From Paenibacillus illinoisensis NBRC 15959 (GTDB taxonomy: Bacteria > Bacillota > Bacilli > Paenibacillales > Paenibacillaceae), in contig NZ_BIME01000007.1 of NCBI RefSeq assembly GCF_004000925.1, forward strand, positions 62,001 to 126,000: 64,000 nucleotides of DNA, written 5' to 3'. How positions within the stretch are numbered: position 1 is the first letter of the stretch; each line of letters starts with the position of its first letter. The notes under the pieces are model-generated. The model saw only the letters and a program-made list of their open reading frames with translations, did no database searches and was not told the DNA's origin. The position numbers and the translations under genes were made by a program. This document shows positions 27,066 through 35,698 of this stretch, in pieces.

Positions 27066-27458
27066 ATGAGCGAATTGAAAAGTGATTTCCTGTACAGTGA
27101 AGAGCACGAGTGGGTGCAAACCGTAGGGGAGGATACTGTACGGATCGGCATTACCGAGTTCGCGCAGCATCAGCTGGGTGACATTGTGTTTGTGGAATTG
27201 CCTGACCTTGAATCGGATGTAAAAGCGGAAGATAGCATTGGTACGATTGAATCCGTGAAGACGGTTTCGGATTTGTTTTCTCCGGTAAGCGGTTCGATTA
27301 TTGCTGTGAATGAAGCCCTGCAGGATGCACCTGGACTCGTCAACAGTTCGCCTTACGAAGAAGGCTGGATGATTGAGATTCGTGTTGAAGGTGATTTGAC
27401 AGCAGCGTTGTCTAAACTGATGAATGCTGATGCATATCGTAAGCACACCGAGGAGTAG
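27066..27458 (+). CDS. gcvH: Glycine cleavage system H protein
   Basis: A 130-residue lipoyl carrier. The lipoylated Lys is in TIESVKTVSDLFSPVSG (about K65) and the N-terminus FLYSEEHEWVQTVGEDTVRIGITEFAQ is diagnostic. It shuttles the aminomethyl group between P and T proteins, and in Firmicutes it can also serve as a donor for lipoyl relay. It is divergent from gcvT-PA-PB and lacks its own riboswitch, so it is likely expressed independently. The ATG follows GAGGCGG. A terminator follows. Confidence 0.97.
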   Translation: MSELKSDFLYSEEHEWVQTVGEDTVRIGITEFAQHQLGDIVFVELPDLESDVKAEDSIGTIESVKTVSDLFSPVSGSIIAVNEALQDAPGLVNSSPYEEGWMIEIRVEGDLTAALSKLMNADAYRKHTEE

Positions 27459-27531
27459 AATGTATTTGCACTAAATAACCTAAATTAATCTATGATTTTT
27501 TTCATAAATTGGACGGTCGTGCACGTCTTCA

Positions 27532-27570
27532 GAGCCTGTGTGAGCCTTGATGCTCATGCAGGCTTTTTGT
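27532..27570 (+). terminator. Terminator of gcvH
   Basis: AGCCTG-TGAGC and GCTCA-CAGGCT pair with a short loop, followed by TTTTT. Confidence 0.85.
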
Positions 27571-27647
27571 GTTCCCAAGGACAGGCTTGTGGCCATATGA
27601 GACACTTGAACAGGATGGAAAAAGGCTGAATCGCACATGCTATATTA

Positions 27648-27675
27648 TTGAATTTAGTACCGTAAATGATATAAG
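27648..27675 (+). promoter_or_regulatory. Candidate mtlA promoter
   Basis: TTGAAT (27648-27653), 16-bp spacer, TATAAG (27670-27675). A leader of over 200 bases would follow. Confidence 0.4.
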
Positions 27676-27727
27676 TCACACACGGAAAAAGCCAAGTATA
27701 TCAATGGTTAGAGCCCTCTCATCATCA

Positions 27728-27741
27728 TAAAAACGATTACA
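27728..27741. promoter_or_regulatory. Candidate cre box upstream of mtlA
   Basis: On the minus strand TGTAATCGTTTTTA matches TGWAANCGNTNWCA at 13 of 14 positions. It is similar to the box before the ABC importer (TGTAATCGTTTCCA). Confidence 0.55.
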
Positions 27742-27751
27742 TAAACACAAT

Positions 27752-27786
27752 GTTGTCATCAATGATCATGACGAAAGTACGCTTTC
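27752..27786. promoter_or_regulatory. Imperfect inverted repeats, possible MtlR operator
   Basis: GTCAT...ATGAC arms (about 27755-27772) and GAAAG-TACG-CTTTC (27773-27786) lie side by side between promoter and mtlA. An activator or roadblock site is possible; no consensus was matched. Confidence 0.3.
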
Positions 27787-27887
27787 ATTTCGTTGAACCG
27801 GAGACCAATCTGGCTTAGGATAACAGCAGGGGAGAAATGAGACCCCTTTCATAAATGATAACTACTTGATCCGAGGAGGATAATACA

Positions 27888-29348
27888 ATGAGTAACTTGG
27901 ACCAAACGTCCAATTCCAAAGGCGGTCTCCGGGTAGGCGTTCAGCGTTTTGGCCGATTCCTAAGCGGTATGGTTATGCCGAATATGGGTGCGTTTATTGC
28001 ATGGGGATTAATTACGGCACTCTTTATTGAAAAGGGCTGGTTCCCTAACGCGGATCTGGCACTGTTAGTAGATCCGATGATCAAATATTTGCTACCACTG
28101 CTTATCGGTTACACTGGAGGTACGATGGTGCATGGCCAGCGTGGTGGTGTCGTTGGTGCCATCATGACCATAGGGGTTATCGTCGGCAGTGACATTCCGA
28201 TGTTCCTGGGTGCCATGATTGCCGGACCTCTGGCCGCATGGATCATTAAAAAGTTCGATAAAGCCATTGAAGGCAAGATCAAAGCAGGGTTTGAGATGTT
28301 GGTTAACAACTTCTCAGCCGGTATTATCGGTGGTATCCTGGCGATCATTGCACTGCTGGGTATCGGACCTGCTGTAGAAGGAATTAGCACCGTATTATCT
28401 GCTGGTGTACAGGGGCTGATGAATCTGGGATTGCTCCCACTCGTCAACCTGATTATTGAACCAGGGAAGGTATTGTTCCTGAACAACGCAATCAACCACG
28501 GCATTCTAACACCGATTGCAACAGATCAAGCGAGAGAATTGGGTCAATCTGTATTATACATGCTTGAATCGAACCCGGGTCCCGGACTTGGTATCCTGCT
28601 GGCTTACTGCTTCTTCGGTCGTGGAACAGCAAGATCTTCTGCACCGGGTGCCGTTATCATCCACTTCTTCGGGGGAATTCACGAAATTTATTTCCCTTAC
28701 ATTCTGATGAGACCGATTCTGATTCTTGCGGCAATCGCAGGCGGCGTGGCAGGTACAGCAACCTTCATGCTTACCGGAGCCGGACTGGTCTCAGCACCTT
28801 CACCGGGTAGTATCATTGCATATTCCCTGTTAACGCCAAAAGGTGGATATCTGGCGATGCTTGCCGGGGTGGCTGTGGCCGCGATCGTATCCTTCCTGGT
28901 TGCAGCACTGCTGCTGAAAACAGGTAAGCAAAAAGAAGAAGATCTGGAGTCTGCAGCGAATCGCATGAAAGACATGAAGAGCCAAGGCAATACAGCGAAT
29001 GCTGCCATTACAGCAGATAATCGTGAAGCAGACAGAGCCGCGGATTTGGCTTCTTCAACTGTGAAAGCAAAAACCGATGTGAAGAAAATCGTCTTCTCCT
29101 GTGATGCAGGTATGGGTTCAAGTGCCATGGGGGCTTCCATTCTCCGCAAGAAGATGAAAGCTGAAGGGATTGACGTTGCGGTAACCAACACGGCAATCAG
29201 TGATATCCCGCAGGACGCAGACGTTGTTATTACGCAGAAGACATTGACGGACCGTGCCCGCAGCGTGGCACCGAACGCAGAACATATATCCATCGACAAC
29301 TTCCTAAAAAGCCCGGAATACGATGCGCTCGTTGAACGCCTGAAATAA
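27888..29348 (+). CDS. mtlA: PTS mannitol transporter EIICB
   Basis: A 486-residue mannitol permease. The membrane IIC domain (about residues 15-345) has GRFLSGMVMPNMGAFIAWG, GGTMVHGQRGGVVGA and FGGIHEIYFPYILMRP, the HE pair being characteristic of the mannitol/fructose family. The IIB domain (about residues 395-486) has the phosphocysteine in IVFSCDAGMGSSAMGA (about C405). IIA is a separate gene, mtlF. It imports mannitol as mannitol 1-phosphate. The ATG follows CGAGGAGG. Gene order mtlA-mtlR-mtlF-mtlD matches Bacillaceae. Confidence 0.95.
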   Translation: MSNLDQTSNSKGGLRVGVQRFGRFLSGMVMPNMGAFIAWGLITALFIEKGWFPNADLALLVDPMIKYLLPLLIGYTGGTMVHGQRGGVVGAIMTIGVIVGSDIPMFLGAMIAGPLAAWIIKKFDKAIEGKIKAGFEMLVNNFSAGIIGGILAIIALLGIGPAVEGISTVLSAGVQGLMNLGLLPLVNLIIEPGKVLFLNNAINHGILTPIATDQARELGQSVLYMLESNPGPGLGILLAYCFFGRGTARSSAPGAVIIHFFGGIHEIYFPYILMRPILILAAIAGGVAGTATFMLTGAGLVSAPSPGSIIAYSLLTPKGGYLAMLAGVAVAAIVSFLVAALLLKTGKQKEEDLESAANRMKDMKSQGNTANAAITADNREADRAADLASSTVKAKTDVKKIVFSCDAGMGSSAMGASILRKKMKAEGIDVAVTNTAISDIPQDADVVITQKTLTDRARSVAPNAEHISIDNFLKSPEYDALVERLK

Positions 29349-29387
29349 CAGGTTGCGATCGTTTTCCCTGAGCCGGAGGCTTGAGAT

Positions 29388-31484
29388 ATGAGTATTACGA
29401 AAAGACAGCGTGAAATTGTGGAGTTCCTGTTGGAACATCCGCAGGAAGTAACCGCCGGCGACATTGCAATTGCGGTCAAAGTCAGTACACGAACCGTCCA
29501 TCGGGAGCTTCAGATGATTGAGAAGTGGCTTGAACCCTTTGGCATGAAATTGGAAAAAAAATCAGGAACCGGGGTCCGCATAGATCCTGGTTCCGATGAT
29601 TTGGCTTCACTGCGTGAGCAGCTGGAGCTGAACGAATATGTGGAGTTTACGCCCGAAGAGCGTAAACTCTTCATGCTTTGCATTTTGCTGGATGAGGCGG
29701 AGCCTGTAAAACTGCTGGCGCTTGCATCGGAACTGAGAGTAACGGTCTCGACCGTGAGCAATGATCTGGATGAACTGGAACCCCGGATTCGTCAAGCAGG
29801 CCTGAAGCTGGTTCGCAGGCGAGGATACGGAGTGAAGATCAATGGCAGTGAAACGGCCTATCGCGCAGCAATCGCAGGACTTGCGCTTGAATATCTGGAT
29901 GAATCTGATCTGTTCGGAAGGCAACCTGACCAGGGAATTTCCAAGGTGAACCAGAAGCTGCTGGGCATGATTGGCCATCGTGATGTACTGACGGTCGAGA
30001 ATGCGTTATGGCAGCCGGATGTTGACTGGCTCGAAAATATTCCGGAGCGACAGTATACCAAATTGCTTATTCAACTATCCGTTGCGCTGGTGCGCATTCG
30101 CAAGGGGTTTACCGTCGGACGCATTCCTTCTTCGGATAAAAAAGCGGTTTACCCTTCTACGGGAGATCAAAGCGTGCCTGAATACATGGCTGCGAGACTA
30201 TGCAGCGTGCTCTCTGATCAGCTTGGCATTTCGTTTGCCAAGGAAGAACAGAGCTATTTACACAAATTATTAATTGAAACCGAGCAGCTTATTCACTCCA
30301 CACGCTTACTGCCTGTTGACGATCTGGTATTGCTGGACATGGTTCGTTCCCTGATGGATCAGATGCAGGGGAGAACGGGCTATGCATTCCAGGAGGATCG
30401 TCTTCTGCGGGAAGGGCTGATTGCCCATATGCAGCCGGTGATGGAGCGGATTGGAGGCAGGCAAAGCATACGTAACCCACTGCTTCAGCAGATTCGCAAG
30501 GATTACGATTCGTTGTTCGGGGATGTGAAGAACGCAGTGCATGACGCATGGCCGGATACGGACGTGCCGGATGAGGAAATTGGATTCCTGGTCATGCATT
30601 TTGGCGCTTCGATCGAGCGATTACGTGTGCTGAAGCGCGAGATTCGAGCCATTATCGTGTGCACAAGCGGAATTGGCTCATCCCGTATGCTTTCCAGCCG
30701 GTTGTCCAAGGAGATTCCGGAGATCCGGATTGTGGACAGTGCATCATGGTATGAGGCTGCACGGATCCCCGAAGAGGACTATGACCTCATTTTATCCACA
30801 GTCGATCTGCCGATGGAACCGCATCAGTATTACAAGGTGAGTCCCTTGTTAACAGCGGAAGAAAGTGAACGTTTGCGTCTGTACATTCAAAATACGACGC
30901 TGCAGCGGGTACAAGTTAAGTATGGAGAGAGTAAAGCAAGTGCAAAGGCACCTGACCGCCATGCTGATCCGGCGGGGCTTGATGCCACACTCATTGAAAT
31001 CGTTAGAATCACAGGCAAGTTTCAGGTGTTTCCACTGGATAACCACAAGATGGGCTTTTATGAAACAGTATTTGCCATGTGCAAGGTACTGCAGGAATCC
31101 GGGGTGCTGAAGGACCCGGAAGAAATCGCCAGGCTGCTTGAAGCTCGGGAAAAGGTGGGCAGCCAGAAAATTCCGGATACATCACTCGCGCTGTTTCATA
31201 CCCGCAGTGATGGCATTTATAGGCCGTCCATCAGTCTGTTTCAATTATCAGAGCCGCTGCTTGTGACGACGGAGGACCCGGTTGGCGTCAGCCATATCCT
31301 TCTGATGGTTGGACCGAGGGAGTTATCCCGGGAGAGCCTGGAGGTGCTAAGCGAGATCAGCGCATTGTTACTGCAGGATGAGATGATTACACTGCTGGAA
31401 AAGGGAGTCCGGGATGATCTTATTCATTATCTGTCCCGGGAATTGGTTGGATTTTATCGAAGTAAAACCGAAATTGGAGGTTAA
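29388..31484 (+). CDS. mtlR: Mannitol operon transcriptional activator MtlR
   Basis: A 698-residue PRD-containing activator. In order: two N-terminal helix-turn-helix domains (about residues 1-60 and 95-160; TAGDIAIAVKVSTRTVHRELQMI and VTVSTVSNDLDEL), two PRDs (about residues 200-400), an EIIB-Gat-like domain with Cys in IIVCTSGIGSSRMLSSRL (about C425), and a C-terminal EIIA-Mtl-like domain (about residues 535-690). Phosphorylation of PRD histidines by HPr and of the EIIB-like cysteine by the mannitol PTS would set its activity. The ATG follows GGAGG; mtlF begins 5 bases after its stop. Confidence 0.93.
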   Translation: MSITKRQREIVEFLLEHPQEVTAGDIAIAVKVSTRTVHRELQMIEKWLEPFGMKLEKKSGTGVRIDPGSDDLASLREQLELNEYVEFTPEERKLFMLCILLDEAEPVKLLALASELRVTVSTVSNDLDELEPRIRQAGLKLVRRRGYGVKINGSETAYRAAIAGLALEYLDESDLFGRQPDQGISKVNQKLLGMIGHRDVLTVENALWQPDVDWLENIPERQYTKLLIQLSVALVRIRKGFTVGRIPSSDKKAVYPSTGDQSVPEYMAARLCSVLSDQLGISFAKEEQSYLHKLLIETEQLIHSTRLLPVDDLVLLDMVRSLMDQMQGRTGYAFQEDRLLREGLIAHMQPVMERIGGRQSIRNPLLQQIRKDYDSLFGDVKNAVHDAWPDTDVPDEEIGFLVMHFGASIERLRVLKREIRAIIVCTSGIGSSRMLSSRLSKEIPEIRIVDSASWYEAARIPEEDYDLILSTVDLPMEPHQYYKVSPLLTAEESERLRLYIQNTTLQRVQVKYGESKASAKAPDRHADPAGLDATLIEIVRITGKFQVFPLDNHKMGFYETVFAMCKVLQESGVLKDPEEIARLLEAREKVGSQKIPDTSLALFHTRSDGIYRPSISLFQLSEPLLVTTEDPVGVSHILLMVGPRELSRESLEVLSEISALLLQDEMITLLEKGVRDDLIHYLSRELVGFYRSKTEIGG

Positions 31485-31489
31485 TAAAC

Positions 31490-31924
31490 ATGAGCATACT
31501 TACAACAGACAAAGTGGTTATGAACGCAACGGCACAGGACAAATATGAGGCTATTCGCATGGCTGGACAGATTCTGAAAGACGCAGGACATATTACTGCC
31601 GATTATATCGACAAGATGCTTGAGCGTGAGGAGATCGTATCGACTTACGTGGGCAATGGACTCGCCATTCCACACGGAACCAAAGAATCCAAATCGTTCA
31701 TTCTGTCCACAGGCATTTCGGTGATTCAGTTTCCGCAAGGTGTAGATTTTGGGGATGAAAAAGCCTACATGGTGATCGGTATCGCCGCTCAGGGCGGTGA
31801 GCACATGGAGATTCTGACCAGCATTGCGGTCATTTGTGCGGAAGATGAGAACATGGAAGCACTTCGTTATGCCAAAACGGCGGAAGAAATCATTACCATT
31901 CTCGAAAGTGAAATGGAACTATGA
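31490..31924 (+). CDS. mtlF: PTS mannitol EIIA component
   Basis: A 144-residue EIIA of the mannitol/fructose type. The phosphorylated His lies in GNGLAIPHGTKES (about H62). It accepts phosphate from HPr and passes it to the IIB domain of MtlA and possibly to MtlR. The start follows GGAGG. It overlaps mtlD by 4 bases (ATGA). Confidence 0.95.
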   Translation: MSILTTDKVVMNATAQDKYEAIRMAGQILKDAGHITADYIDKMLEREEIVSTYVGNGLAIPHGTKESKSFILSTGISVIQFPQGVDFGDEKAYMVIGIAAQGGEHMEILTSIAVICAEDENMEALRYAKTAEEIITILESEMEL

Positions 31925-33066
31925 GGGCCCTTCATTTCGGAGCAGGTAATATCGGACGCGGGTTCATCGGATTAATCCTGTCACGGGCAGGATATAATGT
32001 CATCTTCTCGGATGTGAACCAGGAGTTGGTTAAGGCATTACAGGAGCGTGGACAGTATACGGTCGAATTGGCAAACGAAACAAAAGATATGGAAACGGTC
32101 AAAGGGGTAGGTGCCATTGATGGAACGCAGCTGGAGACGGTTGCCCGGAACGTTGCAGAGGCAGATCTTGTTACGACCGCAGTCGGAGTGGGCATCCTGA
32201 AACATATTGCACCAGGCATTGCCAAGGGGCTTGAGGCAAGATTAAATTCAGGTTCGGTACAGAAACCACTTCACATCATTGCATGTGAGAATGCCATTGG
32301 AGCCAGCACACAGCTGAAAGAGCATGTGTATGCTCTGTTGGAAGAACCCGTTAAGGCTCTTGCTGATCAATTTGTGTATTTCCCTGACTCCGCAGTAGAC
32401 CGGATTGTTCCAATCCAGCATCACGAAGACTCGCTTCATGTTCAGGTTGAACCTTTTTATGAGTGGGTTGTGGACCGTTCACAGATGGCGCCTGCATTCC
32501 TTCCGATTGAAGGTGTACTCTATGTGGATGACCTTGAGCCTTATATCGAGCGGAAGCTGTTTACCGTCAATACGGGACATTGCTGCGCTGCATATCTCGG
32601 TTACGTGAACGGGTATGATACGATTCAGAAGGCGATTGCAGACGACAAAGTGAAATCTTTTGTCTATGGTGCATTGCAGGAAACAGGTGAGGTTCTTGTG
32701 AAACGGTTTGGTTTCGACCCCGAAGATCATCAGAAGTATATAAATAAAATTTTGGAGCGGTTTGTAAACCCGCATCTCACCGATGAAGTCACCCGGGTAG
32801 GTCGTTCGCCGCTGCGGAAGCTTTCTCCCAACGACCGTCTGGTTCGTCCGGCGCTACAGGCACATGACTATGGAATGGGCACGACGAACCTGGCAAGAGG
32901 CATGGCGGCAGCCTGCAAATTCGATGTGCAGGATGATCCGGAGGCAGCAGAGCTTCAGGATATGATCAAACAAAAGGGCATTGCTGCAGCACTTAGTCAC
33001 TACACAGCCATGGATGAGCAGCACCCTGTGCTCAAGCAGGCTGTAGAACATTATCATCAAATGTAA
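31921..33066 (+). CDS. mtlD: Mannitol-1-phosphate 5-dehydrogenase
   Basis: A 381-residue polyol-specific long-chain dehydrogenase that oxidises mannitol 1-phosphate to fructose 6-phosphate with NAD+. The N-terminal Rossmann motif is LHFGAGNIGRGFIG (about residues 4-17); the catalytic Lys lies in the C-terminal domain near the family pattern ...RKLFTVNTGHCCAAYLGY. Length matches the Firmicute enzyme. Stop and start codons overlap with mtlF. A bidirectional-looking hairpin follows. Confidence 0.95.
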   Translation: MRALHFGAGNIGRGFIGLILSRAGYNVIFSDVNQELVKALQERGQYTVELANETKDMETVKGVGAIDGTQLETVARNVAEADLVTTAVGVGILKHIAPGIAKGLEARLNSGSVQKPLHIIACENAIGASTQLKEHVYALLEEPVKALADQFVYFPDSAVDRIVPIQHHEDSLHVQVEPFYEWVVDRSQMAPAFLPIEGVLYVDDLEPYIERKLFTVNTGHCCAAYLGYVNGYDTIQKAIADDKVKSFVYGALQETGEVLVKRFGFDPEDHQKYINKILERFVNPHLTDEVTRVGRSPLRKLSPNDRLVRPALQAHDYGMGTTNLARGMAAACKFDVQDDPEAAELQDMIKQKGIAAALSHYTAMDEQHPVLKQAVEHYHQM

Positions 33067-33123
33067 CCGATAAAGAGATACCTTATATAGCGATGGACGT
33101 GGCGCATGATCAAACCCATTGCA

Positions 33124-33163
33124 AAACAAGAGCCTCACAGGAGTTAACTGTGAGGCTCTTGTT
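33124..33163. terminator. Shared terminator between mtlD and the CWC gene
   Basis: ACAAGAGCCTCACAG and CTGTGAGGCTCTTGT form a 15-bp stem with a 7-base loop. T residues follow on the minus strand (TTTTGC) and, more weakly, on the plus strand. It overlaps the 3' end of the CWC coding region. Confidence 0.75.
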
Positions 33164-33413
33164 GGTGTTCGGTCTGATTTTTATAGGTCTCCAGACATCG
33201 CTGACAGATGCACGATTTACGCCGCTGCTCTGCCGGAATGCGGTCAAACACACCTTCGGGAAACTCGGCATGGTTACACCAGCATTCCGAATGGGGACGG
33301 CCAGCCGCATAGGAGCAGCCATTGGCCTCCCCGCACAGAGGGCATAAGAGCACATTGGTCGGGAAGTCATTGGTCCCTGTCTTCTTGGTCTGTGAATTGG
33401 AACTTCCGCTCAT
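33144..33413 (-). CDS. Small cysteine-rich CWC-family protein
   Basis: An 89-residue protein with a cysteine pattern typical of the CWC family: CPLCGEANGCSY near the middle, a central CWC (in HSECWCNHAEFP) and C-terminal CICQRCLETY. The cysteines suggest a small zinc-binding fold. Its function is unknown in any organism I am aware of. It begins just upstream of the region downstream of the MutS2-like gene and is oriented with it, 53 bases after its stop, so it may be part of the same transcript. Confidence 0.78.
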   Translation of the reverse strand: MSGSSNSQTKKTGTNDFPTNVLLCPLCGEANGCSYAAGRPHSECWCNHAEFPEGVFDRIPAEQRRKSCICQRCLETYKNQTEHQQEPHS

Positions 33414-33466
33414 GGCACGCCTACTTTCTCCATATCGTCATACTTCATAGTATAACAGGGCTGGCC

Positions 33467-35476
33467 CTATTCTTCAGGTGGCAATTCAATCGTTAGCCCT
33501 TCGACATGTTTACGTCCCATTAATTTGCGCTTCTTCCGATTCTCCTTCGTCTCCAGTACAATATCCAAATCATAGTCATCGCCTGGATACAGCTCATCTG
33601 CAGATATATGAAGTGTGAGGCGTTTCTTGTGAATTTTGACTTTCCGCCCGCGCAGCATTACCCCGATATTTCCGCGGCTGTCTTCCACGTCACAGACGAT
33701 TCCTGACTGGTTGAGATAGGCTGCGTATACACGATCCCCTTTTCGAAATTTTTTCGCTGGGGGAACTGACTTTGTATCTTCTACCTGCAGGGATGGATTT
33801 CCAGCTTCAGTCGTTTCCGGGGAATGTACTTTCTTCTCCGTCCTCTGTGCAGCTGCGGATTTCGGAAATGGCTCAAGGACAGAACTCTCTGTTGATATTG
33901 GTTTCACTATCGGCATGATGGAGCTCATGCTGTTGATAGGACTCTTCGATATGCCCTGGTCCGATATGGACTGGGAACGATCAATAATGCGCTGTGGCAA
34001 CCCCAGCTTCAAGGCGATGGAATAGGCGTAGCTCTCCCCTGCTTCACCGATACGCAAACGGTAAAGGGGCTGCAGCGTAGCCGTATCGAATTCCATCCGT
34101 GCATTTTCAAATCCTGGAGCGGCGGCAGCAAAATGCTTGATTTCCCCAAAGTGAGTGGTAGCCACTACGGTCGCTCCGCGGCTGTGCAGTTCCTCCAGCA
34201 TGGCGATGGAAAGACCGACCCCTTCTCCCGGGTCTGTTCCGGATGCCATCTCATCAATCAGCACAAGGGTGGATGCATCAGCCTGCTCCAGAATGCCGAT
34301 CATGTTGCGGATATGAGCTGAAAAGGTGCTGAGTGCCTGTTCCAAACTTTGTCCGTCTCCGATATCGACAGCCACTTCATGATATACGGCCATCTCGCCG
34401 CCTTCACCCACAGGAACGAGCAGACCGGACTGCATCATCAGGGTGAGCAACCCCAATGTTTTGAGCGCTACCGTTTTACCGCCTGTATTTGGCCCTGTAA
34501 TGATAAGTGAGGAATAATCCCTTCCGATGGCAAAATCAAGCGGAATCATGGAGGCGCCCATCAGAGGATGGCGCGCCTGCTGAAGCGTAATTCGGCCCGA
34601 TGTATTTACCTGGACCGTACGTCCATCCATGGTTGCCGCGTATTTCGCTTTGGCAAACAGGAAATCAAGGACACCTACCGTCTCGGTATTCAGCGCAATT
34701 TCGCGGTTATAGGATTCTGCGAGCGACGTTAAATCACCCAGGATTTTCATTTCTTCTCTGGATTCCTCGGCTTGCAGTGAAGCGAGTTCCATCTGCAGTC
34801 CCACCAGTTCCGCGGGTTCAATATAAACGGTTTGCCCGCTCCCTGATTCATCCAGGACGCTGCCTTTCACCTGCTTGCGGAATTCTTTCTTGATGGGTAA
34901 TACCGTTCTTCCGCCGCGCTGACTGATTACGTTCTCCTGCATAATGGACCGGTGCTTGCTCACGAGAGAATCCAGCTTGCGCTTCATTCGTTCCTCGTTC
35001 ACGGTCATCTTTTTCCGGATACGTGTCAGTTCCTTGCTCGCCTGATCCTGAATTCGGCCGCTGTAAATGCAGCGTTCGATCTCGCTTAACAGGGATTCCA
35101 TCCGCATCATGGATGCAGCATACCGGCTTACCGTAGGAGCTGCTTCGGATTTGCCCTCCATGTATTTCATTAATTGTGCACAGCTTCGCAGAAACTGGGC
35201 AAGTTGAGTGAAGTCCCTTTCACTAAACAGATAACCGGTACCGAGCAGATCCATAATGGTCTCCATACCGTCAAGCGAAGGGATGGGAACACTGGCCCCG
35301 TAACGGATGAGAGCAGAGGCCTCTTCTGTTTCCGCGAGGCGCATCTGGATCAGCCCGGGGTCCACCATGGGTTTCATTTCTTTCGCGTAACGTTTGCCCA
35401 GATAAGAAAGGGCGCAGGAAGCGACGTTGTTTTGAATTTGATGATAGCCCAGTGTATTCATTGTGTTTTCATTCAT
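33467..35476 (-). CDS. MutS2-like ATPase lacking the Smr domain
   Basis: A 669-residue MutS2-family protein. It has the MutS2-type clamp/lever region with long helices (about residues 120-260; the RGGRTVLPIKKEFRKQVKG and DESGSGQTVYIEP signatures), the ABC-type ATPase core with Walker A GPNTGGKT (about residues 326-333), signature region GDGQSLEQALSTFSAH, Walker B TLVLIDEMASGTDP (about residue 400) and the switch His in VVATTHF, and a KOW-like region (RKGDRVYAAYLNQSGIV, about residues 590-606). The family is normally about 785 residues and ends in an Smr domain; here the protein stops about 60 residues after the KOW-like part with no Smr. No mismatch-recognition domain I is present. The ATG at 35476 follows AAGGAGAG. 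Canonical MutS2 binds collided ribosomes. A long attenuator leader precedes this copy, suggesting an inducible ribosome-associated role. Confidence 0.85.
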   Translation of the reverse strand: MNENTMNTLGYHQIQNNVASCALSYLGKRYAKEMKPMVDPGLIQMRLAETEEASALIRYGASVPIPSLDGMETIMDLLGTGYLFSERDFTQLAQFLRSCAQLMKYMEGKSEAAPTVSRYAASMMRMESLLSEIERCIYSGRIQDQASKELTRIRKKMTVNEERMKRKLDSLVSKHRSIMQENVISQRGGRTVLPIKKEFRKQVKGSVLDESGSGQTVYIEPAELVGLQMELASLQAEESREEMKILGDLTSLAESYNREIALNTETVGVLDFLFAKAKYAATMDGRTVQVNTSGRITLQQARHPLMGASMIPLDFAIGRDYSSLIITGPNTGGKTVALKTLGLLTLMMQSGLLVPVGEGGEMAVYHEVAVDIGDGQSLEQALSTFSAHIRNMIGILEQADASTLVLIDEMASGTDPGEGVGLSIAMLEELHSRGATVVATTHFGEIKHFAAAAPGFENARMEFDTATLQPLYRLRIGEAGESYAYSIALKLGLPQRIIDRSQSISDQGISKSPINSMSSIMPIVKPISTESSVLEPFPKSAAAQRTEKKVHSPETTEAGNPSLQVEDTKSVPPAKKFRKGDRVYAAYLNQSGIVCDVEDSRGNIGVMLRGRKVKIHKKRLTLHISADELYPGDDYDLDIVLETKENRKKRKLMGRKHVEGLTIELPPEE

Positions 35477-35544
35477 GCTTGATCTCTCCTTGGATTTTGA
35501 ATTTGTAACTTCGGTTGTAACTCAGAATCTATTCCTGAAAACGC

Positions 35545-35583
35545 AAAAAGGGCGGAGAATGAACAAACGTCATTCTCCGCCCT
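35545..35583 (-). terminator. Leader terminator T2 of the MutS2-like gene
   Basis: On the minus strand a 14-bp perfect stem, AGGGCGGAGAATGA (35583-35570) with TCATTCTCCGCCCT (35562-35549), a 7-base loop and five T residues. It lies 70 bases before the start codon, inside the leader. Confidence 0.9.
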
Positions 35584-35621
35584 GCATGTAGGGGAAAGCA
35601 GAGTCCATGATAGGTCTATAC

Positions 35622-35650
35622 AAAAAAATCCACGCTGAACACAGCGCGGA
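35622..35650 (-). terminator. Leader terminator T1 of the MutS2-like gene
   Basis: On the minus strand TCCGCGCTG (35650-35642) pairs with CAGCGTGGA (35637-35629) around TGTT, followed by seven T residues. A flanking helix GGTCTAT/ATAGACC (35658-35652 with 35619-35613) can enclose it. Confidence 0.9.
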
Positions 35651-35698
35651 AATAGACCCGGACAAGTACAATCCCGGAGGCGATTTATGATATCCGCT

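Noticed and set aside
27773-27786. GAAAGTACGCTTTC as a cre box for mtlA
   Set aside because: The centre is two bases too long for the cre consensus; the box at 27728-27741 is a better match.
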